DNA of 64,000 nt from Cepaea nemoralis (GCA_014155875.1 JACEFZ010001406.1:62001-126000); one strand, 5' to 3'. Positions 7,655-17,925 are shown, counted from the first letter of the stretch. Notes: generated by a model from the letters alone, not told the origin. A program made the numbers and translations.

Positions 7655-10612
7655 CTAACTACTTGTAAGTTTTATACAGGAGTAAATGACAGGGAGTAAC
7701 CGTGCAATTACCTTCATGTTTTCGTCCACTTCCAGTCCAAACAAAGAAGCAGTTAGCATCTTCAGGCAGCTTGCAGCCTTCACTGTCGGGTAAACAACGT
7801 CTTTGTCAGGACCATCACCCGTATCAAAGAGAAACAACACATCTCCGACTAGTCCACTTGGTACGTCAGTCTGCTGGTCGCTCTCGGGATCACACAGGCC
7901 AAGGCAGGAGCCGAAGACGAGTTCAAAGATTTGTTGGAACAAAAATGTTGGATTGTCACTTTTTGCCCGGAGACGTTCAGAAATTGCAAGAAGCAGAACC
8001 TTGATTCTTAAGGCTAGCATCTCACCAGGGTTAGTTTCCCACCAATCAGAATTCTTCACGTCAGGATTAATTGCGACTAAATTCTGGAACGCAAGAGCTG
8101 TTTCTGGTTGGTTTGACTTAAGATATTCATGAAGTCTTTCTTTAATAAGCACGTAGTCGTCAAGCCCTTCTTCCCCAATTTCGTTTAATTTCTGTATAAC
8201 TGGAATAGTATTTTTGTATTTTTTTGCTAGTTCCAGAATATTCCTCTTCGGCTGACTTGAACAATAGATTTGCTTTTTGCCAATTCGTGTGACACACGAC
8301 TTAAGTGCCATCCATACACTCTCGAGATTACCCTGTAATTCAGGCATGATGTGAACTAAGCTTGCAGCACGACTTATTGCCTTGACCAACTTTCTCTTTC
8401 CAATCTCTTTATTGTTGTCCCGACCATCTGGCTGGTTTAGCTGTAAATAGCAGAGTCCAGCTTGTTCATATGCGCTGATGACTGTCGCGGTATGGCTTAT
8501 AGAGGGTGCATAGCTATCTGTAATACTGTTGAACTGTTGCAAGGCTTCATGTATTTGGTTCGCTTCCTTCAGCAGCAGCCCGAGGTCTACGGCTGCAGGA
8601 TAGTTCTCTTTTGCTATGTCTATAGCCTTTTGAAAACAGTCCCGAGCTTGTTTTACATTGTCATCATCCATGCTGAGATGTACATTATTTCTTTTATTTC
8701 GAACACTCCAGGGAGTTCCTTTGTTTCTATTATGTCCAGTATCTCTCGGGTTATTATCCCTGTACTGAGAACCCCTCGGGTTATTATCCCTGTACTGAGA
8801 ACTTCTCGGGTAACTATCCCTGTATTGAGAACCTCTTGGGTTACTATCCCTGTACTGAGAACCTCTCGGGTTACTATGCCAGTACTGAGAACCTCTCGGG
8901 TTACTATGCCAGTACTGAGAACCTCTCGGGTTACTATCCCTGTACTGAGAACCTCTCGGGTTACTATTCCAGTACTGAGAACCTCTCGGGTTTCTATGCC
9001 TCCAATGAGAACCTCTCTCGTCTCCAGCATTCCGCGGAGAATCTCTAGCATTTCCATGTTTCCACTGTCTGTTCTTATTTATTTGAGTGTCTGAATTGCC
9101 TCTCCCTTGTTCATATATGTGTTCATCATCATCGTAGCTTTCTGGTCTCTCATAACATTCACTTCTGAGTTCATTGTTCAGTGGTTGTACATTGTTAATG
9201 TAACCTTCACAAGTTGCACTGTCTTGGAACTCGTTTGTTTTTATGCCCGATCTATTTCTGTAAACATTATAGGTCTCTTCTGTATTATCATGATCTGAAT
9301 ATCCCAACTCTTGATACCTTGCCCGTTTCGCTGTGGTCGTGTCACTTGTTTCTGCAACTCTGTGGCGTTTTCTGTGTGTATTTGGCAAATATAAAGATTC
9401 ATAATTTACACATTCAGATTCGTCACCTAAATGTTGACATTTATGATTCATTTCGCCGTATGTGTAACTCGTTTTGTAATTTATGTCATCATCCCTCATT
9501 CTTCTTTGACAACTAACCGAGTGGTCACTACTGCCTGTGGGTACGTCATGTGCCTGCCTGGATGGTCCAGGCGCTTCATATGATCCTCCTGACATGTCCT
9601 GCTCAACATAGTGATCTTCATTATGCTCGCTCTCATCATTGATCGACTCCGGGTAGTGAAAGATATTTCTGTTTGTTAACTGTTGTGCTTTTTGTTTATA
9701 GCTTATCCCAAGGTGATGGTAAGCAGGTGAAGTTGGTTTCATATCTACTGATTTTCTTAGGAATTCAATTGATTTATTAATATCAATGCGCCTCATCGTG
9801 ATGCCGCATTGCATCAAAACTGATGGTATGTCTGAACCGTGCTCTAGGGCTTTCTCACACAACTCTTCAACACTAAGACCATGAAATAATTCCTCAACAT
9901 TGCTAGGAAGTCTTTTCGGGTAACTGCGTCGAAGGATTGCCAATTGGGCATAAGCCATTGAGCTAAGACGTGTATTTGCGTTCTCCGCAACCTCAAAGAG
10001 ACATTCTGCAGCCCTGCTTTGACACTGCTCTACAGTCAGTTGTCCTCTACTGGCATGAAATATGTTACTGCGTGTAGCTCTTCGATAAACTAGACCAATG
10101 CCAAACTTGCGTAGATAGTTGACGGGGGTTTGCGGTAAAGCAGAGTATAAATCAATGGCATGCTGAAAACTAACTGGTGTCCCAAATCTGCTATAGTAGT
10201 ACACTTGTTCCGCCTTAGCATCGGTAAGTAGTGTGGAAAAGCTGGCCTTTAATTTCATATTCTGGAGGCGCCTTAGACAGTATGCAGACTTGTTTGTATC
10301 TCCTACTTGCCACTGAATGAAAAAACGGTTTCCAACTGAGGCTACGTTCTTCCACTTAGTTGAACTTACAATATCATTGTTTCGTTGCAAAGCTTCTTCC
10401 TCTTCCCCCAGATGAAACTGAACCCAGGTTAGTAGATTCAGTTTGATAATTCGTTCAGTGTCACTCTCGTCTTCAACATCAAGTTCAGAGACAAGATTAT
10501 GCTTCATTGCCTTTAGTTTCGCACTGGTCACTTTGGTGATAACAATATTGAAAGCGCACGGAAATTGCTCCATTGTTGTTCTATACCGTTCATATCTAGC
10601 GTCTGCCTCCAT
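7655..10612 (-). CDS. IFIT-like TPR protein with central RG/Y repeat domain
   Basis: A 985-codon uninterrupted frame, more than twice the usual size of vertebrate IFITs (about 400-490 residues). Residues about 40-310 show IFIT-style helical repeats: LLTWVQFHLGEEEEAL near 60, an inter-repeat region, then VLMQCGITMRR and SPAYHHLGISYKQKA near 265-309. A TPR resumes at 652-700 (ARDCFQKAIDIAKENYPAA). A weakly conserved C-terminal part runs to 985. Between them, 310-650 is polar and disordered, with a bipartite-NLS-like stretch at 414-432 and decamers NPRGSQYxxS at 541-630. IFIT proteins bind viral or non-self RNA in interferon responses and act in the cytoplasm; that role is inferred here from family resemblance only. 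The start was chosen as the first Met; an in-frame TAG lies four codons upstream, next to a splice acceptor, so a short or noncoding first exon is likely. Confidence 0.85.
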   Translation of the reverse strand: MEADARYERYRTTMEQFPCAFNIVITKVTSAKLKAMKHNLVSELDVEDESDTERIIKLNLLTWVQFHLGEEEEALQRNNDIVSSTKWKNVASVGNRFFIQWQVGDTNKSAYCLRRLQNMKLKASFSTLLTDAKAEQVYYYSRFGTPVSFQHAIDLYSALPQTPVNYLRKFGIGLVYRRATRSNIFHASRGQLTVEQCQSRAAECLFEVAENANTRLSSMAYAQLAILRRSYPKRLPSNVEELFHGLSVEELCEKALEHGSDIPSVLMQCGITMRRIDINKSIEFLRKSVDMKPTSPAYHHLGISYKQKAQQLTNRNIFHYPESINDESEHNEDHYVEQDMSGGSYEAPGPSRQAHDVPTGSSDHSVSCQRRMRDDDINYKTSYTYGEMNHKCQHLGDESECVNYESLYLPNTHRKRHRVAETSDTTTAKRARYQELGYSDHDNTEETYNVYRNRSGIKTNEFQDSATCEGYINNVQPLNNELRSECYERPESYDDDEHIYEQGRGNSDTQINKNRQWKHGNARDSPRNAGDERGSHWRHRNPRGSQYWNSNPRGSQYRDSNPRGSQYWHSNPRGSQYWHSNPRGSQYRDSNPRGSQYRDSYPRSSQYRDNNPRGSQYRDNNPRDTGHNRNKGTPWSVRNKRNNVHLSMDDDNVKQARDCFQKAIDIAKENYPAAVDLGLLLKEANQIHEALQQFNSITDSYAPSISHTATVISAYEQAGLCYLQLNQPDGRDNNKEIGKRKLVKAISRAASLVHIMPELQGNLESVWMALKSCVTRIGKKQIYCSSQPKRNILELAKKYKNTIPVIQKLNEIGEEGLDDYVLIKERLHEYLKSNQPETALAFQNLVAINPDVKNSDWWETNPGEMLALRIKVLLLAISERLRAKSDNPTFLFQQIFELVFGSCLGLCDPESDQQTDVPSGLVGDVLFLFDTGDGPDKDVVYPTVKAASCLKMLTASLFGLEVDENMKVIARLLPVIYSCIKLTSS
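8723..8992 (-). repeat. Coding 30-bp minisatellite (decamer repeat)
   Basis: Nine tandem 30-bp units on the minus strand encode residues 541-630 of the IFIT-like protein. The first eight read NPRGSQYWNS/RDS/WHS-type decamers, with one YPRSSQYRDN variant; the ninth, NPRDTGHNRN, is degenerate. The period is a multiple of three and there are no stops, so the array stays open in several frames, which explains overlapping spurious frames on both strands. Substitutions cluster at residues 8-9 of the decamer (RD, WH, WN). Confidence 0.9.
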
Positions 10613-10640
10613 GTTGTCGTCCTAAATATGAACAGAAATA
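10613..10640 (-). other. Probable 3' splice acceptor before the IFIT-like coding exon
   Basis: On the minus strand the sequence immediately 5' of the ATG reads TTCTGTTCATATTTAG then GACGACAAC then ATG, a T-rich tract ending in AG. Vertebrate IFIT genes place most of the coding sequence in the last exon, and this layout is consistent with that. The upstream exon was not located. Confidence 0.5.
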
Positions 10641-10764
10641 TAAAATACTTACAATACGCTAAATTCAAAACAATGTTTTTCCTTAGAGATGTGAATAACG
10701 GAGAATAACGTATGTACATACTGCAGAATTCACACAAAAACATTTGTATTTACCATTTCACATG

Positions 10765-11090
10765 TAGGTGCCAGTCTACCTACATCAGCAGAACAGAGCA
10801 GCAGTTGAACAAAAGAGTTGCTGAACACATACCTCAAGCCTCAATGGATCGACAAGATAATACACACAGGCAATGATAGCCTAGTGGGGCCGACACACCG
10901 GAAGCTTCCCGCTTCATCATTTCCTAGGAATATGCTGGAAAGCGGCCATGTGATTGATAGAGACAGGGTCTTTCGCGCGTTGTTTAACAATATTCGCTTG
11001 TTAAACTTTGCAAAAGCAATAATGATTAATCTACACAAGCCAGTTTTGTGCAAACAGAAATACATGTTAGTCAGTTTAAAATTAATGTGA
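10765..11090 (+). pseudogene. Penelope-like element, GIY-YIG endonuclease end
   Basis: Reads in frame CRCQSTYISRTEQQLNKRV then AEHIPQ, the GIY-YIG-type Tyr-Ile...Arg-Thr block of Penelope-like retroelements. After a frame change it gives NMLESGHVIDRDRVFRALF and KAIMINLHKPVLCKQK, the conserved C-terminal part. The RT domain is missing. It lies 150 bp upstream of the IFIT-like coding exon, possibly inside its first intron. Confidence 0.75.
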
Positions 11091-11164
11091 TAGACAATCG
11101 ACATTACTGTGCGAATATGTGTATATTTCAGCTTGAATGATTTATCTAGTTATTTTACTTTATG

Positions 11165-11250
11165 TTGAGTGAACTCTGCAGTATGTACCTGACGAGATGC
11201 GTCGAAATATGCCAGGCAAGAAATCGTGCAATCTATTGTTTGTATCTTCG
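11165..11250. repeat. Diverged repeat shared with window start
   Basis: Partner of the 1-100 segment (ACTCTGCAGTATG, ATATGCCAGGCA, AATCGTGCAA). It is located upstream of the IFIT-like gene and could be a regulatory or first-exon remnant or just a dispersed repeat. Confidence 0.5.
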
Positions 11251-11449
11251 TTATTAAAATAAGCTAAATTTAAACTCATAAATATACACTGACTTACACC
11301 GCAATAGTAGTGAGACAAGACAGATAGTAGAATGAGAAATGTACTCAGATTAATATCTAGCATAATTTACACAGAAGGGCATAAACATGCGAGAAGTGTG
11401 AGTATAATCTTGGGGAGAGAAAGAGCGAAGATAGGATGAACAACTTAAC

Positions 11450-11735
11450 ATGGCTATAGCAGAATGTGAAAACTGGAACAACTATAGCACACTGTGAAAA
11501 CTGGAACAACTATAGCACAATGTGAAACTGTGAAGCAGCTATAACACAATGTGAAACTGTGAAACAGCTATAACACAATGTGAAATTGTGAAGCAGCTAT
11601 AGGGCAATGTGAAATTGTGAAGCAGCTATAACACAATGTGATAACAGTGATACAACTATAGCAAAATGTTAAAACTGTGAAACAGCTGTTGAAACCATGT
11701 GAAAACCTTGAAACAACTATAGATGTAAAAGTTGA
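11450..11735. repeat. Minisatellite of about 29-32 bp
   Basis: About nine imperfect tandem units of the form CAATGTGAAACTGTGAAGCAGCTATAAC-like sequence, shown here by the recurring words TGTGAAA, CTGTGAA and AGCTATA at a regular spacing near 30 bp. The units diverge towards the 3' side. No coding frame is implied. Confidence 0.85.
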
Positions 11736-11858
11736 AGAAGAAAGAGATGAAGATGTCTATGGGGGATATGACCTAGGAGAGGGAAATGTGAAAGGTGGAC
11801 AAACAGGTTCAAGAAAAGTCCAGGAAACAAATTTTGTAATCAGATTGGTTACATAATT

Positions 11859-13215
11859 ATGAGCAAGAGATTTCTACTGTCTGTAAAAACACGACCCAGA
11901 GCAGAAGCTAATACAGACAACGTACCTGTAAATGGAAAACTAAAACCAAAAATGAAGAAACTGAAAAGAGCTCCAAGAATTATCAAGCTAGATTCAGAAA
12001 TACTTGAATCAAAGCAAGAATTGAGTGAGAAATATGCCATTACATTACAGAATAGGCACAACGCAATAGAATACTAACGTAATAGGCAGTGTAGACGAAC
12101 AATGGCAAATGCTAAAGTAGTCAACACAATAGACATCAAATGAAATAATACCAGAAATAAAGAAGGCAGCGAAAAACAAATTGATGACATACATTTTTTT
12201 TTTACACATGTTGAATATTAGAAAGAAAACAAAAGTAAACACATTTAAGACGAATATAAAAGAATACATAGAGAAATGTAAGGCGGGGAAAGCAGTCTTG
12301 CTAAGTAGTCAGTGCTTGCTTGCTTGTGTTCGTTGGCTTGAGCTCCAACGCAAAGCCCTGTATGTCGGATGAAGGCATTCCGTTGTCCAACATCAGTGTG
12401 ATGTCATACAGGGCCTGAGTTTTGAGTGAGTATCCGTTGTCCCATGTCTGGCTTATTGGTGTGCAGACTGGTGGTTCCTCGCCGTACAGGCAGACACTCT
12501 CCGACTTCGGAGGAAGACGAGAAGACATAAAATCTATCCACAGAAAGATTAACAAATCATACTGTAGGCAGGTGTTTGAAAACAAAAGAGGGTAAAATAT
12601 TAATGAGTAAAGAAAATATAACTGCATGATGGACAACATATATAAACGAGTTATGACGACGATGGTAGATCAGAAACAAACAATTATAATCAGTGTGAAG
12701 GCACAACAATACTGAAAGCATAGGTTGAAGATGCTATACAACACATGGGGAAAAGTAAATATCTGGAGTAGATAACAAAACTGTCAAGGAAATTGATGCT
12801 GTCAGTTAATTGGGCATAGAAGTGATAACAGACATGTTGATTATCTATAAGAGTGGGTTATACCTGACGATCTCTAGAAATCTATTGCCATAGCTCTCTA
12901 CCAAACAAACCATGTCCAATGGATTGTGTAGAACATGGCACACTCAGTTTAATGAGCCATGCAACTAAAATATTAATGAGAATTAAAATGAAAATAAAAA
13001 GAAGTTGCTAGAAATAAAAGATATAAATGTAACAGAAAGTCAAACCAAAGGACTCAGTATTCAGTATGAAAAACAGAAAAAATGGTTATTATCAAAAACA
13101 AAAACAAATTAATATCCAAATTCAACGTCATAGTGAACGTAACCATTCTTTAAAAAAAAAAGTCAATGTATTTAGGTATTTGGGTAATTTAATAACAAAT
13201 GGAAGATGGTACACG
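11859..13215 (+). pseudogene. Old Line-A copy, heavily decayed
   Basis: Piecewise similarity in Line-A order. 11859-12077 encodes a lysine-rich linker ending EKYAITLQNRHNA. 12700-12780 gives VEDAIQHMGKSK (compare VQNALNHMKSGK). 12840-12960 covers the interval up to a degenerate RTIS...SH block. 13150-13200 gives NVFRYLGNLITNGR (compare YNYLETVIKSDGR). Many stops and frame changes. A SINE-6 copy is inserted at 12300-12527. Confidence 0.65.
12300..12527 (-). mobile_element. SINE-6 body copy
   Basis: Very similar to 16346-16555 across more than 200 bp, including GGCTTGAGCTCCAACGC, CATCAGTGTGATGTCATAC, GGCTTATTGGTGTGCAGAC and CACTCTCCGACTTC. On the minus strand it ends in an (AAGC)n tail. Its CCGACTTC...GAGG end is shared with the tRNA-headed copy at 17745-17925, which sets the orientation. 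Confidence 0.7.
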
Positions 13216-13229
13216 TCCCTTTTTTATTA

Positions 13230-14100
13230 TAGACATTCTTCCATCTTGTCCGCCATTGTTCTTTTTCATTTGGAGAAATTCGCAAGACACCTACCTCAAG
13301 TCAAACATTCTCGCGGTTCACAAAATACGCTCACAGTGTATTTAATATACATACATTTTATAAAAGTACAAAGAAAGAAATCAATCCTGCTTCACACACA
13401 CATTCTTATCTTGAAATGGAATATTGATAAAATGGTGAACATCTCACAGCTGATGTCTGAATCAGCGATTTTGTTCTTACCTTCTTGTTTTCCCCACGTT
13501 TTGTCGTTTACAAAAACAGAAGGGTAAATATTCACGATCCTGATATGTTGCATAAATATAAAGAGTTAAATGTCTTTAAAAAGGAAATTCAGTTTCTGGG
13601 CCTTCAATTCAAATTCTTGTTGACTTTTTGCAGCGTAAGAATATGACTACCAAGCATCTTGAGACCAGAAATAATTCAATGGTTGTGACAGTCCTTTTTT
13701 ACACACATGCAGCTCTCAATACCCAACGATTCTCTTCTGCTATACTCGTTTTCTGCTCTACCATCATCATCTCATCTGGTTCCTCTTGTACCTTATTGTA
13801 ATCAGCTGGAGAGTGTCCAATTGTAGGCTTCATACATCGAGATACCTATGAACTGTTATTCCCTCTGTCCATCATTTACACGGTATGTCATTCTTCTAAA
13901 AAAAAAAATCAAATGTCCATTTTTCCCAGTTTCTTCACGGTAGGAGTCATCATCGTCCAACATTCGCATGTATAACTACAAGGGATAACTACAAGGGATA
14001 TAAAATCAACCCCAACATAAACAACTGACAAACCCTCTCGAACTGAAACAAATTACAGGATTACAGATTAGATGCCATAAAAATGTGTTTACATGTTTTC
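13230..14100. other. Unrecognised sequence with repeat R8
   Basis: No gene recognised. Bases 13765-13890 match 56190-56335: CATCTCATCTGGTTCCTCTTGTAC, shown in part, then GGAGAGT.CC, GGCTTCATA.ATCGAG and CTGTTATTCCCTCTGTCCATC. That defines a dispersed repeat, R8, of unknown class. Confidence 0.55.
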
Positions 14101-14104
14101 AAGA

Positions 14105-14372
14105 GACGTAAATGTAATCTACAGATTGATTTATTTGGTTGTTTTGGGATTTGAGGTTTAAAGATTGTGCACAACCCACTACTGACAACGCTGATCGTAT
14201 TCCGGCACGAACCTTAAGCCTTGTCCACGTCGGATTGGAAGCACTATACTCGAGTTTCGCTCTCTTTTGAGCTCGTCAGCAGTGCATATCCCTGACTGGA
14301 CCCGGGATCGAACTATGGCGGGTGTGCAACCACTGACCACGCGACTCACGCTGGACGCGACCATTTATCATA
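14105..14372 (-). mobile_element. SINE-5 copy, tRNA-derived
   Basis: The minus strand has a tRNA-like head with CCGGGATCGAACTATGG as the complement-side B-box region, a body with GCGAAACTCGAGT and CCACTACTGACAACGC, and a tail CCAAAACAACCAAATAAATC. The plus-strand copy at 53221-53462 has the same layout. Confidence 0.7.
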
Positions 14373-14374
14373 CT

Positions 14375-15230
14375 ACTTACTAGAATATACTGTTGGCTGT
14401 AGCTCAAAACTTTCCCCATTGGCCCGGCTGACATCCGTCAATCGATATTCCCCAGAATGATCAGGTCTTCTCGATCTGGCAAGGCACACCAGGCGCCTAA
14501 AGTCCAGCGAGCAATAATCAATAATCTAATCTCAATCAATAATCTAACTATAGAAGTACCAACAACCAGCGACACACTCTCGATCTGTTGTAGGTACCGC
14601 TTAGAAATGAAACATTAAGTGCCGAATCATTACCAGTCTCATAGCATAATTTATGCCATAAACAATATTCACTAACGAAATAAATCCATGGTATTTATTA
14701 ATATACGAAGACATGCATATTAATCTCAGTCGCAGAGCGAGGAGAATTATATTAACTGTTACTATCACTGTCATCCACTGCCTATAGTATAGTACCTTGA
14801 GGTGTAGGAGTAGAACATGGGAATCTTGAGCCTGAGGAATTAATAATGAAAGCCGCCTGGCTATCGCAGTCGCCGCGAACTGTTAACTATAAGCGCAATT
14901 AATATGAAAACACTGTGGGCAAAATAACATGCACTTACTAATGTATGAAGATACGCGTAAATTGTCACATTAATGCATATAGCACTAATCCAGTTGTTCG
15001 GTTCGGTATTTAAATGCGACTTCGTTAGACCTGTTTCTAAGTCGTCCGATGCAGTGGCCGCTTTGCTTTAAATGACAGTATGTGCAACTTATGATAATCA
15101 GCCAGGAGCTGCAGAGTGCTTTCCGGGAAACTGAAAGTAGGTCGCTACATTTGTTACACAGCATGCACACTTGCGTGGGCGATCATGTATTCGAATCACC
15201 TTAGAGACACTGACCTCCTGTTGACCTCCC
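14375..15230. other. No gene recognised
   Basis: Mixed-composition sequence between SINE-5 and the hAT element. No coding motif, tRNA-like head or repeat shared with the window was recognised. Confidence 0.45.
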
Positions 15231-15384
15231 AGGTTAGGGTTGCCAGATACGTGGGCACCAAAAGGAGGACATAATAAGACAAAAAGGAGGACAAAGGAGG
15301 ACATAATAAGACAAAAAGGAGGACATATTGAATGTTTCATTTAAATCGTTCCAGATTAAATCCACAATCAGTACAATTTTATTA

Positions 15385-16073
15385 CAACAGCTGCCAATTA
15401 GTGTATCTCATGTTTTTGGAGTGTTCTCAAAATATACTGTGATATAGTTTCTGTGGTTTCATTTGGTGTGTTGTCTAACTCGAGAACCTTAGTTTGGATT
15501 CCACCTGCTTTCCAGTCAAAGCACTGAACAACGATCTGAAATATTGTTTACGAACCGTGATTGCTAGCATCTGTCAAAAGACGGAAACATGAAATACCAC
15601 TTAAAGATTTATCCAATTCATCAACAGTGTGGGGGGACAATTACTTGGTTTATTATTGCTTCAGTCTTTGTTTTTCCACAAGTAATATTTTTAGCAATTT
15701 CTGAATCGTCAAATAATGTGTGCATCAAACCAGTTGCGCAGGGTAGGTCATCGAGTTGTAAGACTGATGATGACAAACTGTATGAAATGCCAAAGTTGCT
15801 TCAGCCGCATGCGCTTTCAGCAACACATTTGAGTACTTAGGCTGAGAAAAAAGACATCAATGTGCTATGACGCAGACACTTTGATTAGGTGTTTATGTCT
15901 CGCCACTGTGAGTAGTTCCTTTGTTGGCAACGGACAATGTAACTATCGCAAATCGTACACTTTGCCTCATTCTCGTTGCGTCCTTCAACGAAGCATGGAA
16001 ACCTATTTTTCATAGTGTTCGAGAATTTGCATTTTCTCTTTTTAGAAGCCATTTTTATAAACATAGACGGCAA
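15385..16073 (-). pseudogene. hAT transposase remnant with BED-like zinc finger
   Basis: The N-terminal part (16073-15885) reads KKRKCKFSNTMKNRFPCF then AKCTICDSYI, the Cys-X2-Cys of a BED-type finger found in hAT transposases; the His pair is degraded. Near 15500-15400 the minus strand gives GGIQTKVLELDNTPNETTET, resembling the catalytic-core approach of the same family. Stops separate the parts, and the C-terminal dimerisation region was not found. Confidence 0.6.
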
Positions 16074-16345
16074 AAATTACAAATTAAACAATAAATTTAA
16101 GTGGCGTCTCTGCTATCGGAACCGGAAATAACATTAACATGTTTACCACAGAGACTACAGGATTGTTATAGTGTTGCCGAAAAGACCAACAGTTAGATTC
16201 AAATTATACAAATAATTGGTGTTTCACATTTGGTATAAATAGGAAAATTAAATAAATATTATTAAACAATGGGTTTTAATAAAGGATGTAAACACACGGT
16301 AGAGTATAGATACATTGTAAGTTGTAACAATAATACATAAAACGT

Positions 16346-16555
16346 GCTTGCTTGCTTGCTTGTGTTCGGTGGCTTGAGCTCCAACGCGAAGTCCTGTATG
16401 TTGGATGAAGGCATCCTGTTGTCCAACATCAGTGTGATGTCATACAGGACCTGAGGTTTGCGTGAGTATCCGTTGTCCCATATCTGGCTTATTGGTGTGC
16501 AGACTGGTGGTTCCTCGCCGTACAGGCAGACACTCTCCGACTTCAGAGGAATCAG
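16346..16555 (-). mobile_element. SINE-6 body copy inside hAT
   Basis: More than 90% identical by eye to 12300-12527, with the same (GCTT)n end on the plus strand, i.e. an AAGC tail in its own orientation. The younger insertion splits the hAT element. Confidence 0.7.
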
Positions 16556-16769
16556 CGATCCTACTGACTTTAGCCAGGACCCCTTAGGGACCTGTTGCCC
16601 AGGACGCTCGCTAAAAAGCCGGACATTTTAAAGGTTTTTAGCTTTGCTTGCCGGACGGAGGACACGAGGCTAAAAATGAGGACATGTCCTCTCTTTGCCG
16701 GACGTCTGGCCACCCTATCCCAGTTAAACCCAACCTAAATGGATAACAATAAATTTACTGGGAGTACAT

Positions 16770-17012
16770 GATGATAGCTGGCTCCGTGGCAAAGGTATTA
16801 TGGACGCAGTTCGTAATCCCGCATACCCACGCTTCGAAACACTGCTGCAGGCGATGTGGCAGCAGACTGCCTTGCGTTGGTTTTTTACGAAATGGCATGG
16901 GTGTCTGTCGTTCAGAAAGCAATGATAAACTACTGAACGCAAACTTGCCAAGAGATCACAACAGAAAAATATGCAGGTGTTGACTGTGACATCCTGTAAA
17001 GGATATGCAACC
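16770..17012 (+). mobile_element. SINE-4 copy, diverged
   Basis: Shares GTCGTTCAGAAAGCAATG, AAACTACTGA, TTGCCAAGA, GGTGTTGACTG and the terminal TCCTGTAAAGGATATGCAA with the better preserved copies at 35396-35612 and 59048-59305. The B-box-like block GCTTCGAAACACTGC is degraded. Confidence 0.6.
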
Positions 17013-17159
17013 AACTTTAATAGAGGATGATAAGCTAAGGATGTAGCTTATGGGCAGTGAACGCGAACGGGATTTCTCTCGTCTTACCGAGTCGAGTGTA
17101 CGTAAACAGCCGTAGACGATTTAGGTGCTGACCGTCTTTCATTAGTGTCAATGGTATGA

Positions 17160-17330
17160 GTAATAAAGAACATATATTGGCAGCAAACAGCAGCCGTAAG
17201 AAATTAAGAATCAACAACCTTTGAAGAACATTTGAGTGTATAAAGAAGGGCGTCAGACATGATTGTGTCGTGTTTCATGATTTGTTCTCATTGTACACTA
17301 TATAATGCCATCTGCGGAAACTACGCCAGG
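17160..17330 (+). pseudogene. Line-A reverse transcriptase fragment
   Basis: AACATATATTGGCAGCAAAC and GGGCGTCAGACATGATTGTG correspond to Line-A ...NIYWKQQ... and GVRQGCVMSSDLFSLY. Here the second block reads GVRHDCVVFHDLFSLYT. Bounded by SINE-4 copies on both sides. Non-functional. Confidence 0.65.
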
Positions 17331-17399
17331 ATACTATAGTAATTACAGGATACAGAGAAATTACTTCTCTGGTTGGTCGACATAAATAACTAACCTTAT

Positions 17400-17570
17400 G
17401 TTTATCACGAGAATTGGAAGCGGTTCGAGTCGTGCCAGTGACTTATAAGAGTATGGAGCCGGTCGCTCAGAAAGTCGTGGCGTGCTGATGAGCATAATCT
17501 AGCCTAGGAATCAACATAGCTGACATAGCTTGTTAGCTGAAAGTTGATGTTGACGACCGCAATAACCTGA
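17400..17570 (+). mobile_element. SINE-4 copy, partial
   Basis: GCGGTTCGAGTCGTGCC (B-box-like), GAGCCGGTCGCTCAGAAAG, GAGCATAATCT, AATCAACATAGCTG and GTTGATGTTGACG match SINE-4 in order. The terminal GATATGCAA block is missing. Confidence 0.6.
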
Positions 17571-17744
17571 AACAGGATGGAAACGCCGGAAATAAAAACA
17601 ACCTTATGCTTATGAAACCGTCTTTTTTTAGTTCGCCCCCTTTGTATTCAAGAGTAGACCATAGACGTGCTAACACTTCTAGTGCTCTAGACTGATTTTT
17701 GCGTGTGGATCAGATTTCCCTATTACCAGTGTCCCTCGCCATCA

Positions 17745-17925
17745 TGCAAACCCACTCCGACTTCTGAGGTGCTTGTAATTTACGTCGCCATGTCAAAGAC
17801 GAGACGTCAACACTTTTTGTCCAACTGTCAGGTGTAGGGTTTGAACCTGCTACCTCGGCATCAGCACACCGGATGTTTAAGAACGAGCGCTCTTATCAAT
17901 TCGGCCATGCTAATTGTGACATTAT
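17745..17925 (-). mobile_element. SINE-6 copy with tRNA-like head
   Basis: On the minus strand the head has TGGCCGAATTGATAAGAG (A-box-like) and GCAGGTTCAAACCC (B-box). A body follows and ends near GAAGTCGGAGTGGG, a block shared with the headless SINE-6 copies. This copy links those to a tRNA-derived family. Confidence 0.6.

Larger units (their letters stand above)
15233..16717 (-). mobile_element. hAT-superfamily DNA transposon, degenerate
   Basis: Ends form imperfect inverted repeats: AGGGTTGCCAGATACG at the left and, read inward from the right, AGGGTGGCCAGACGTC. The flanks share TCCCAG(G)TTA, compatible with an 8-bp hAT target-site duplication with one indel. Transposase remnants are on the minus strand. 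A SINE-6 copy (16346-16555) is inserted. Subterminal AGGACATAATAAGACAAAA is repeated twice near the left end. Confidence 0.7.

Noticed and set aside
8462..9094. Plus-strand frames of 210 and 70 codons with periodic repeats (and a 134-codon shifted minus-strand frame)
   Set aside because: They are shadows of the 30-bp coding minisatellite, open in several frames because the period is a multiple of three. Only the 985-codon minus-strand frame continues into conserved TPR sequence.
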